Source: an uncultured Clostridia bacterium
Lineage (GTDB): Bacteria; Bacillota; Clostridia; Christensenellales; Aristaeellaceae
DNA length: 64,000 nucleotides
Direction: 5' to 3'
Assembly (NCBI GenBank): GCA_934663595.1
Contig: CAKUKM010000008.1
Location: forward strand, 1 to 64,000
The stretch's first letter is position 1; every line of letters begins with the position of its first letter. The notes under the pieces were generated by a model. It ran no database searches, had not been told where the DNA came from, and worked only from the letters and a program-made list of their open reading frames with translations. The position numbers and the translations under genes are program-made. Positions 58,166 through 64,000 of the stretch are shown here, in pieces.

Positions 58166-58854
58166 TTTCGGCGATCCTGTGGGATGTGGACGGCACGCTT
58201 TTGAATTTCCTCGCGGCGGAGAAGGCGGCGATTCGCGCGTGCTTTCGCAAATTCAGATTGCGCGAGGTTACGGACGGCGAAATCGAGCGCTATTCCGAAA
58301 TCAACAAGCGCTATTGGGAAAGGCTCGAGCGCGGCGAAATCACCAAGCAGGAGGTGCTGGTCGGCCGGTTTCGGGAATTCTTTGAAGCAATGCGGCTGAA
58401 TCCGGCGCTCGCGGAGCCGTTTAACGACGCCTATCAGCTGGCCCTGGGCGATACGATCGTTTACTGCGACGACAGCCTGCAGCTGGTGGACAGCCTGCGC
58501 GGGCGCGTGAAGCAGTACGTCGTTTCCAACGGCACGATCGTTGCGCAGACGAAAAAGCTGGCGCTTTCGGGGCTGGGCGAGAGGATGGACGGCGTTTTCC
58601 TGTCCGAAGAGGTCGGGTTTGAAAAGCCGGCCGCGGCGTTTTTTGATCGCGTGTTTGAAAAGATCGGCGAAGCGCGCGGGGAATGCCTGATCGTCGGCGA
58701 TTCGCTCACGAGCGATATCCTGGGCGGCAACAACGCGGGCGTTCGAACCTGCTGGTACAATCCGGCCGGAAATGCAAACGGCACGGGCGCGCGCGTGGAT
58801 TATGAAATTCGTTCGCTGAAGGAGATTTGGCGAATTCTGGAGGAAAATCAGTAA
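58162..58854 (+). CDS. HAD-family hydrolase, YjjG-like nucleotidase
   Basis: A 230-residue HAD phosphatase. Motif I is LWDVDGTLLNF (nucleophile Asp), motif II is VVSNGTIVAQTKKL, motif III Lys is in GFEKPAAAFFDRV and motif IV is IVGDSLTSDILGG. The cap between motifs I and II is all-helical. The overall pattern is that of YjjG, which dephosphorylates (deoxy)nucleoside monophosphates, including modified ones. It overlaps the radical SAM gene by four bases and precedes the ABC ATPase by 12 bases, fitting nucleotide metabolism. Confidence 0.88.
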   Translation: MISAILWDVDGTLLNFLAAEKAAIRACFRKFRLREVTDGEIERYSEINKRYWERLERGEITKQEVLVGRFREFFEAMRLNPALAEPFNDAYQLALGDTIVYCDDSLQLVDSLRGRVKQYVVSNGTIVAQTKKLALSGLGERMDGVFLSEEVGFEKPAAAFFDRVFEKIGEARGECLIVGDSLTSDILGGNNAGVRTCWYNPAGNANGTGARVDYEIRSLKEIWRILEENQ

Positions 58855-58866
58855 GGGGGAAGGGGC

Positions 58867-60399
58867 ATGGCGGAACCGATTGTCCGGCTTGAGCACATTT
58901 CAATGCAGTTTCCCGGCGTGCTGGCGAACGACGACGTATCGCTCGACATCTATCCCGGCGAGGTATTTGCGCTGGTCGGCGAAAACGGCGCGGGCAAGAG
59001 CACGCTGATGAACGTGCTGTACGGGCTGAATAACCCGACGAGCGGCGAAATCTACGTCAAGGGCAAAAGGGTCGAGCGGCAATCGCCGGCGAACGCGATT
59101 GCAATGGGCGTGGGCATGGTGCATCAGCATTTCAAGCTCGTGCCGTCGTTTACGGTCAAGGAGAATATCGCGCTGTGCTGCGAGCCGACGAAGCGATTCG
59201 GCCTGTACGATTTCAAGCGCGCCGAGGAAACCGTGCGCGCGCTTTCGGAGGAATTCGGCCTGGCGATCGATCCGAATGCGAAGGTGTCCGCGCTCAGCGT
59301 GGGCCTTCAGCAGCGCGTGGAAATCTTAAAGACGCTGCATCGCGGCGCGGACGTGCTGATTCTCGACGAGCCGACCGCGGTGCTCACGCCGCAGGAGACC
59401 GACGAGCTGTTCAAGGTCATTCGCGGCATCGTGGAAAACAAGGGCATGACCGTGATCATCATTACGCACAAGCTCTACGAGGTCATGGCGATTTCCGATC
59501 GCGTGGGCGTGATGCGCGCGGGCAAACTCGTGGGCGTTCACAATACCTGCGACGTCAACGAGCGCAGCCTCGCGAGCATGATGGTCGGCCGCGAAATGTT
59601 GTTTGAGGGCCTCGAGCGAAGCGGCGAATGCGGAGAGGAAAAGATCCGCGTGGAGAAGCTGCAGGTGCTGTCCGAGCGCATGCTGCCGGCGGTGCGAAAT
59701 GTGAGCCTGTCCGTGCGCGCGGGCGAAATACTGGGCATTGCGGCGATCGAGGGCAACGGGCAATCCGAGCTGATCGAGGCGATCACCGGCCTGCGCCCGA
59801 TTCGCGGCGGGCGCGTTTTGATTGAGAATACCGATATCGCGGGCAAAACGCCCGGCCAGATTCGCGCGCTCGGCCTTGCGCACATCCCGGAGGATCGATT
59901 GGCCACGGGCATTTCCGGCCCCGCGAGCGTGGAGGACAATCTGCTGGCGGGCAAGCAGCGCGAGCGGGAATTTGCGCTATTCGGCATTCACCAGAAAAGG
60001 CGCGCGATTCGCGCATACGCAAAAAAGCTGTTTCAGAAATTCGATATCCGCGGCGCGGGCGTGGAAACCGCGGCGGGCTCGCTGTCCGGCGGCAATATGC
60101 AGAAGGTTGTGCTCGCGCGCGAATTCTCGCTGGGCGCGGACAAGCTGATCATCGCGCAGCCGACGCGCGGCGTGGATATCGGCGCAATGGAGTTCATTCA
60201 CCGCGCGATTATTGAGCATCGCAACGCCGGCTGCGCCATTTTGCTGGTCAGCGCCGATCTGGACGAGCTGTTCCGGCTGTCCGACCGGATTGTGACGATG
60301 TTCGAGGGCAAAATCACCGGCGAGTTCCAATCCGGCGAGATTGAAAAGCAGGATATCGGCTATTACATGACCGGCGGCAGGGAGGCGGAGAACGCATGA
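58867..60399 (+). CDS. Nucleoside ABC importer, duplicated ATP-binding subunit (NupO/YufO type)
   Basis: A 510-residue double ATPase. The first half has Walker A GENGAGKSTLMNVLYGL and Walker B VLILDEPTAVL, with the signature degenerate as LSVGLQQRVEIL. The second half has a degenerate Walker A (AIEGNGQSELIEAI), signature LSGGNMQKVVLARE and Walker B-like LIIAQPTRGVDIG. This is the normal pattern for sugar/nucleoside importers of the YufO/RbsA class. GGGGGAAGG precedes the ATG. Its stop overlaps the first permease. Confidence 0.95.
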   Translation: MAEPIVRLEHISMQFPGVLANDDVSLDIYPGEVFALVGENGAGKSTLMNVLYGLNNPTSGEIYVKGKRVERQSPANAIAMGVGMVHQHFKLVPSFTVKENIALCCEPTKRFGLYDFKRAEETVRALSEEFGLAIDPNAKVSALSVGLQQRVEILKTLHRGADVLILDEPTAVLTPQETDELFKVIRGIVENKGMTVIIITHKLYEVMAISDRVGVMRAGKLVGVHNTCDVNERSLASMMVGREMLFEGLERSGECGEEKIRVEKLQVLSERMLPAVRNVSLSVRAGEILGIAAIEGNGQSELIEAITGLRPIRGGRVLIENTDIAGKTPGQIRALGLAHIPEDRLATGISGPASVEDNLLAGKQREREFALFGIHQKRRAIRAYAKKLFQKFDIRGAGVETAAGSLSGGNMQKVVLAREFSLGADKLIIAQPTRGVDIGAMEFIHRAIIEHRNAGCAILLVSADLDELFRLSDRIVTMFEGKITGEFQSGEIEKQDIGYYMTGGREAENA

Positions 60400-61511
60400 A
60401 GGAGACATTCAAACAGCTCTTCGGCTTTAAGCGCGCCGCAAAGGCGAACGCGGGCTATCTGCTTTCGCTGCTGGTGAGCATACTGCTGGCGCTGCTGGTG
60501 GGCGCGGGCATCATGGCGCTGTCCGGCCACGACCCGATCGGCGGCTACGGCGCGATGATCACCGGCGCGCTCAATTCCAAGCGCGCAATCGGCGATACGC
60601 TGGCGAAGACGGCCACGCTGTGCCTGCTGGGCCTGTCGGTCGCCATTGCGGCGCAGGCGGGCATATTCAATTGCGGCGGCGAGGGCCAGCTCTATTTCGG
60701 CGCGATGGCCTCGGCGCTGCTGGGCGCGAAATTAAACGGCGCGCCGGCAGTGATCGCCGTTCCGCTGTGCCTGATTGCGGCGATGCTGGCGGGCGCGGCA
60801 TGGGCGTTCATTCCGGCATGGTTCAAGGTAAAGCTCAAGGTCAACGAGGTCATCACCACGATCATGCTGAATTCGGTGGCCACGTATTTCTGCGCGTATC
60901 TGTCCAACGGCCCGCTGAAGACGGCCGAGCGCGGCATTGCGTCGGGCACGGCGAAGATCGACAGCGCGTTTGCGTTTTCGCGCGTGATTAACCTGTCGAA
61001 TCTGACGACCTCGATCTTCGTTTCCGCGGCGGTCGCGCTGTTTCTGTGGTATCTGATGCGGCGCACGACGATCGGCTACGAGATGAAGCTGACCGGCGAA
61101 AACGAGCGATTTGCGTATTACACGGGCATCCGGTCGAAGAAGCTGATGCTGTGGGGCATGATCATTTCCGGCGCGATCTGCGGCATGGTCGGCATGTTCG
61201 AGGTGTTCGGCCTGCATAAGCGATTCACCGATTCGGTCTCCAACGGCTTTTTCTGGGACGGCATGCTGGTGGCGATGATCATGCGGTATCAGCCGCTCGG
61301 CGTCATCCTGATGAGCGCGTTCTTCGGCATATTGAAGATCGGCGGAACGGGCATGGAGAAGGTCGGCATTCCGAGCGAGACGATCCTGATTGTGCAATCG
61401 GTGATCATATTCTTCATGGCGGCGGAGCGCGGCATTTCGGAATCCATTCGCGCGCGCCGCGTGCGCCGGATTGCGCGAAGGCGCGCCGCGAAGGGGGGAG
61501 ACGGGCGATGA
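60396..61511 (+). CDS. Nucleoside ABC importer permease (NupP/YufP type)
   Basis: A 371-residue BPD-2-type permease with about eight to nine hydrophobic helices from residue 20 on. NCGGEGQLYFGAMASALLGAK and KVNEVITTIMLNSVATYFCAYL are signatures of nucleoside/simple-sugar permeases. The C-terminus is very basic (RARRVRRIARRRAAKGGDGR). It is translationally coupled on both sides through ATGA overlaps. Confidence 0.94.
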   Translation: MKETFKQLFGFKRAAKANAGYLLSLLVSILLALLVGAGIMALSGHDPIGGYGAMITGALNSKRAIGDTLAKTATLCLLGLSVAIAAQAGIFNCGGEGQLYFGAMASALLGAKLNGAPAVIAVPLCLIAAMLAGAAWAFIPAWFKVKLKVNEVITTIMLNSVATYFCAYLSNGPLKTAERGIASGTAKIDSAFAFSRVINLSNLTTSIFVSAAVALFLWYLMRRTTIGYEMKLTGENERFAYYTGIRSKKLMLWGMIISGAICGMVGMFEVFGLHKRFTDSVSNGFFWDGMLVAMIMRYQPLGVILMSAFFGILKIGGTGMEKVGIPSETILIVQSVIIFFMAAERGISESIRARRVRRIARRRAAKGGDGR

Positions 61512-62446
61512 GCGATTTTCTGAGCATCTTTTCGATCGGCCTTTTCCAGAATACACTGCGCACCGCCACGCCGGTCGTGCTGGCGGCGCTGGGCATACTG
61601 ATGACCGACCATGTGGGCATTATGAACATCGGCATGGACGGCATGATGCTTACGACGGCGTTCTTCGCCGTGCTCGGCAGCGTGTTCCTCGGCGGATGGC
61701 TGGGCGGACTTGCGCTGGCGGTGGCGGTTGGACTGCTGATGGGCGCGTTCTTCGGGCTGTTCGTGGTGAAATTCAAATCGGATGAATACATCATCGGCGT
61801 GGCGCTGAACATCTTCGCAGGCGGACTTACGGTGTTTCTGCTGCGCACGATCTTCGGCGTGGCGGGCGCGTTTTCGGGAAACGATCAGATGCCGATTCAG
61901 CCGCTGCCGAAGATTCGCATTCCGCTGATTGAGAATATCCAGATTCTGGGCGAGCTGCTGAGCGGAAACACGCAGCTGGTGTATGTCAGCTGGATACTGG
62001 TGGCCGTTTCGTATGTGCTGATTTACAAAACGCCGCTCGGCTTCTGGATGCGCGCGGCGGGCGAGCATCCCGGGTCGCTTCGCGCGGCGGGCAAGAGTCC
62101 GGAGAAGATGAAATACCTCGCGTCGATCTTGTGCGGGCTGTTTTCGGGTCTCGCGGGCGCGCATCTTTCGCTGGGATACCTTACGATGTTTACCGAAAAC
62201 ATGTCCGCGTCGCGCGGATTTATCGCGGTGGCGTGCGTGATTTTCGGTATGTCGAATCCGCCGCGCGTGTTCCTGGCGGCGCTGCTGTTCGGCTTTATCG
62301 ATGCGCTCGGCCTGCGCGTGCAGTCGTTTAACGTGTCCTCGAATCTGACCTCGCTTGCGCCGTATCTGGTCACGGTGGTGATGATGGTGTGCGTGGTCTG
62401 GCGCGGCGAGCGGCGCAAAAAACGCCTGGCAAGGCTGGAAAAATAA
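61508..62446 (+). CDS. Nucleoside ABC importer permease (NupQ/YufQ type)
   Basis: A 312-residue second permease of the same family (RTATPVVLAALGILMTDHVG, IMNIGMDGMMLTTAFFAVLG, YIIGVALNIFAGGLTVFLLR, GFIAVACVIFGMSNPPRVFL). It forms the heteromeric channel with the preceding protein. It is the last gene of the operon deoD-bmp-radical SAM-HAD-ATPase-permease-permease. Confidence 0.94.
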   Translation: MSDFLSIFSIGLFQNTLRTATPVVLAALGILMTDHVGIMNIGMDGMMLTTAFFAVLGSVFLGGWLGGLALAVAVGLLMGAFFGLFVVKFKSDEYIIGVALNIFAGGLTVFLLRTIFGVAGAFSGNDQMPIQPLPKIRIPLIENIQILGELLSGNTQLVYVSWILVAVSYVLIYKTPLGFWMRAAGEHPGSLRAAGKSPEKMKYLASILCGLFSGLAGAHLSLGYLTMFTENMSASRGFIAVACVIFGMSNPPRVFLAALLFGFIDALGLRVQSFNVSSNLTSLAPYLVTVVMMVCVVWRGERRKKRLARLEK

Positions 62447-62456
62447 TGAACCTGAA

Positions 62457-62495
62457 TCGCCTCTCCTTCGTCTAATAGGGCAGAAGGGGAGGCGA
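62457..62495 (+). promoter_or_regulatory. Hairpin that sequesters the next ribosome binding site
   Basis: TCGCCTCTCCTTC (62457-62469) pairs along 13 bases (one G-U) with GAAGGGGAGGCGA (62483-62495). The right arm contains the AGGGGAGG ribosome binding site of the gene at 62500. There is no T-tract, so it is not an intrinsic terminator; it should block translation start unless opened. Confidence 0.65.
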
Positions 62496-62499
62496 AGCT

Positions 62500-62892
62500 A
62501 TGACCGGAAAGGAAAAATGCCGCGCGCTGCGCGCGATTCGCGAGCGCATTGCGGAGGTTAACGAGATCGAATATGCGGAAAAGCCGTGCACGCACGCGGG
62601 CGAATGCAAGGGCACCTGTCCCTATTGCGAATCGCAGGCGCGGAGACTGACCAGCGAATTGAACAAGCGACGTTCGCTCGGCAAAAAGGTGATCCTGGCG
62701 GGACTGTGCGCGGGAATTGCGGTGGCAAATGTCGGCTGCGCGGCGGTGGAGCGCGTGATTCAGAAAATCGAAAGCGCCGCGCCGACGGAAGAGCCGGTCG
62801 AGCTTGCCGGCGAGGTCGCGGTCACGCAGGAGCCGGTTCAGCTGGAGGGCGAGATCTCGGCGGACGGCGATATCCTTCAAAATGGCGATTGA
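62500..62892 (+). CDS. Small four-cysteine protein with one membrane helix
   Basis: A 130-residue protein. The N-terminal ~55 residues carry four Cys in a compact pattern (EKPCTHAGECKGTCPYCESQ) that looks like an iron-sulfur or zinc site, preceded by MTGKEKCRALRAIRERIAEV. A hydrophobic helix (about 63-80, KVILAGLCAGIAVANVGC) and an acidic Glu/Val-rich tail follow. Similar N-termini occur next to radical SAM genes in Clostridia as I recall, but I cannot name the family. The gene overlaps the next radical SAM gene by 11 bases, so the two probably work together. Confidence 0.7.
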   Translation: MTGKEKCRALRAIRERIAEVNEIEYAEKPCTHAGECKGTCPYCESQARRLTSELNKRRSLGKKVILAGLCAGIAVANVGCAAVERVIQKIESAAPTEEPVELAGEVAVTQEPVQLEGEISADGDILQNGD

Positions 62893-63517
62893 GCTGCCGG
62901 TATTCGGCCTGAGCCGCCTGCGCATGACGACCGACGGCGCGGGAATTACCACGCTGGTGGGCTGTCTCGGTTGCCCGCTCGATTGCAAATGGTGCTTAAA
63001 TCCGCACGCGCGCCTCGCGGACACGCGGCATGCGCGGGTGAGCCCCGAGCGTCTGGTCGAGCTGCTCGAGCAGGATTCGATTTACTTTTCCGCGACCGGC
63101 GGGGGCGTGACGTTCGGCGGCGGCGAGGCGCTGCTGCATGCGGCGTTCATTCGCGCGTTTCGCGAGGTCTGCCCGGCCGACTGGCGAATCGCGGTGGAAA
63201 CATCGCTGAATGTAAGCGAGGAAAGCGCGCGCCTGTGCCTCGATTGCGTGGATGAATGGATTGTGGACATTAAGGACATGAATCCGGATATTTATGCGCG
63301 ATATACCGGCGCGAGTCCCGAAAAGCGCGATGCGAATCTGCGATTGCTTGCGGAAAACTGTCCGCAGAAGGCGAACATCCGCATTCCGCGCATTCCCGGC
63401 TATAATGCGGAGGCGGATGTGGAGCGCAGCGCCGAACAGTTGCGGCAAATGGGCTTTTCGCGCTTCGATCGATTTGAATATGTCGATCCCGAGCACCGAA
63501 ATCGCCACAATATTTAA
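62882..63517 (+). CDS. Glycyl-radical-enzyme activase-like radical SAM protein
   Basis: A 211-residue radical SAM protein. The GCLGCPLDCKWCLNPHARL segment holds the CxxxCxxC cluster motif in the context typical of pyruvate-formate-lyase activating enzymes (normally GCPLRCKWCxNP), and GGGVTFGGGEALLHAAFI and DEWIVDIKDMNPDIYARYTG match the family. It is short (usual length 240-300) and the usual DGPGIRT is TDGAGITT. It has no adjacent glycyl radical enzyme, so its target may be something else or encoded elsewhere. The ATG has no clear binding site and is coupled to the upstream gene. Confidence 0.85.
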   Translation: MAIELPVFGLSRLRMTTDGAGITTLVGCLGCPLDCKWCLNPHARLADTRHARVSPERLVELLEQDSIYFSATGGGVTFGGGEALLHAAFIRAFREVCPADWRIAVETSLNVSEESARLCLDCVDEWIVDIKDMNPDIYARYTGASPEKRDANLRLLAENCPQKANIRIPRIPGYNAEADVERSAEQLRQMGFSRFDRFEYVDPEHRNRHNI

Positions 63518-63528
63518 CGCGGATGCGC

Positions 63529-63557
63529 TTGTCGGAAGGCGGCGCGGCTGCTATAAT
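63529..63557 (+). promoter_or_regulatory. Sigma-A promoter of the queT-like gene
   Basis: TTGTCG (63529-63534) and perfect TATAAT (63552-63557) with a 17-base spacer. The predicted transcript has a leader of about 160 bases before the start codon. Confidence 0.82.
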
Positions 63558-63560
63558 CAA

Positions 63561-63651
63561 GGCAACTTCATACGAAGACAGTTCGAAGCCCTCCTGTCTG
63601 AAGGGGAATTCCCCGGAAAAAATAAAACCAGGTTGCGCGAAAGCGTGAATT
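63561..63651 (+). ncRNA. Structured leader, candidate riboswitch aptamer
   Basis: The leader can fold into a closed multi-branch structure: GCAAC (63562-63566) with GTTGC (63632-63636) outside, CTTC/GAAG (63566-63577), GACAG/CTGTC (63577-63598) and GGGG/CCCC (63603-63614) inside, with an A-rich single strand AAAAAATAAAACCAGG. It sits between a promoter and an intrinsic terminator in front of a queuosine-precursor-type transporter, the classic place of a preQ1 riboswitch. I could not match it to the preQ1-I consensus, so the ligand is inferred. Confidence 0.45.
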
Positions 63652-63678
63652 GGACATGGCTTGCCATGTCCTTTTTTT
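63652..63678 (+). terminator. Leader terminator in front of the queT-like gene
   Basis: A perfect GGACATGG / CCATGTCC stem with a CTTG loop is followed by seven T. It lies 43 bases before the start codon, inside the leader, so it attenuates rather than ends a gene. Confidence 0.9.
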
Positions 63679-63721
63679 CGCCGCGCGCGGGAGGGCGTGA
63701 ACCATGAGGAGGAAAAAAATC

Positions 63722-64000
63722 ATGAAAAACGCCACCCGCAAGCTGACCTACGCCGCGATGATCGCGGCCATTTATGCCGCACTGACGCTGATTTTGGAGC
63801 CGCTGTCGTTCGGCGCGGTGCAATTCCGCATTTCTGAAGCGCTCACGATTCTGCCGGCGCTGACGATCGACGCCATTCCCGGGCTTTCGATCGGATGCCT
63901 GCTCGCAAACTGGTTGGCGGGCGCGCCGTGGTTCGACGTGGTATTTGGCACGATCGCGACGCTGCTCGGCGCATTCCTGACCTATAAGGCGCGCAAAAAT
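63722..64000 (+). CDS. queT: QueT-family transporter, 5' part
   Basis: The first 93 codons of a membrane protein cut by the window end. MKNATRKLTYAAMIAAIYAA, LTLILEPLSFGAVQFRISEA, LTILPALTIDAIPGLSIGCL and NWLAGAPWFDVVFGTIATLLGAFLTY match the QueT/QrtT family of substrate-binding membrane subunits for queuosine precursors (ECF-type). Three hydrophobic helices are visible. AGGAGG lies eleven bases before the ATG. Control by the leader terminator is likely. Confidence 0.88.
   Translation, partial: MKNATRKLTYAAMIAAIYAALTLILEPLSFGAVQFRISEALTILPALTIDAIPGLSIGCLLANWLAGAPWFDVVFGTIATLLGAFLTYKARKN

Noticed and set aside
1..64000. CRISPR arrays and tRNA genes
   Set aside because: No regularly spaced short repeats with unique spacers and no cloverleaf with GTTCRA and CCA-type ends were found. 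The 126-bp and 179-bp tandem repeats lack spacers.

Overview
The window is about 64 kb of dense, GC-rich chromosome that opens in the tail of a 5S rRNA gene. Near-consensus sigma-A promoters, strong AGGAGG-type ribosome binding sites, many ATGA stop/start overlaps and intrinsic terminators point to a Bacillota lineage. The gene set agrees: an LplB/LplC-type sugar importer, AddA, CinA, a QueT-type transporter, a sigma-B/F/G-type factor, a NupOPQ-like nucleoside transporter and stand-alone lipoate ligases. The glycan and uronate catabolism genes (GH29, GH127, DUF4838, glucuronate pathway) fit an uncultured gut or rumen Clostridia. The exact taxon is inferred, not shown.

Layout. 0.6-4.1 kb (minus): a three-gene carbohydrate ABC importer. 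4.5-13.2 kb (plus): an AraC regulator, then an operon with a ceramidase-like hydrolase, NagA-like deacetylase, divergent NagB-like isomerase, DUF4838 glycosidase-like protein, FGGY kinase and archaeal-type triose-phosphate-isomerase-like protein; with the importer this looks like a locus for an amino-sugar-containing glycan. 13.4-15.2 kb: a FlaA1/CapD-type nucleotide-sugar dehydratase behind a perfect promoter, followed by a strongly hairpinned non-coding stretch. 15.6-21.7 kb (minus): lacI-uxaC-uxuA-(uxuB::eda fusion)-small membrane protein, a glucuronate operon. 21.9-25.8 kb (plus): two xylose-isomerase-like TIM barrels and two Gfo/Idh/MocA dehydrogenases, divergent from the LacI gene across a shared operator-like palindrome. 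25.8-31.2 kb: an ECF sigma/anti-sigma pair, a PHP phosphoesterase, an AraC regulator with a divergent alpha-L-fucosidase, and a small membrane protein, interspersed with several copies of one hairpin-rich repeat family.

31.9-40.3 kb: esterase, pgsA, a two-component system, a lower-GC pair of small genes with duplicated promoters, a low-molecular-weight phosphatase, cinA, a minus-strand group (holin-like, DUF6440-like, GNAT::DUF1801 fusion) and an RluA-type pseudouridine synthase. 40.4-48 kb: GNAT, addA, then a lipoate operon (LplA, free-standing lipoyl domain, LipA, second LplA). 48-54.5 kb: a cysteine-rich protein, mnmA, a degenerate anti-sigma-like protein with a sigma-B/F/G-type factor, an RlmL-type methyltransferase and a GH127 arabinofuranosidase. 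54.5-62.4 kb: a flavodoxin-fold oxidoreductase, deoD, and a nucleoside ABC importer whose operon carries a radical SAM protein and a HAD phosphatase. 62.5-64 kb: a four-cysteine small protein, a PFL-activase-like radical SAM protein and the start of a queT-like gene behind a structured leader with a terminator.

The most unusual items are the self-contained lipoyl operon, the UxuB::Eda fusion, the dispersed hairpin repeat family that abuts gene 3' ends and in one case supplies a protein's C-terminus, and the radical SAM genes embedded in the nucleoside-import region. No tRNA gene, CRISPR array, transposase or prophage module was seen.
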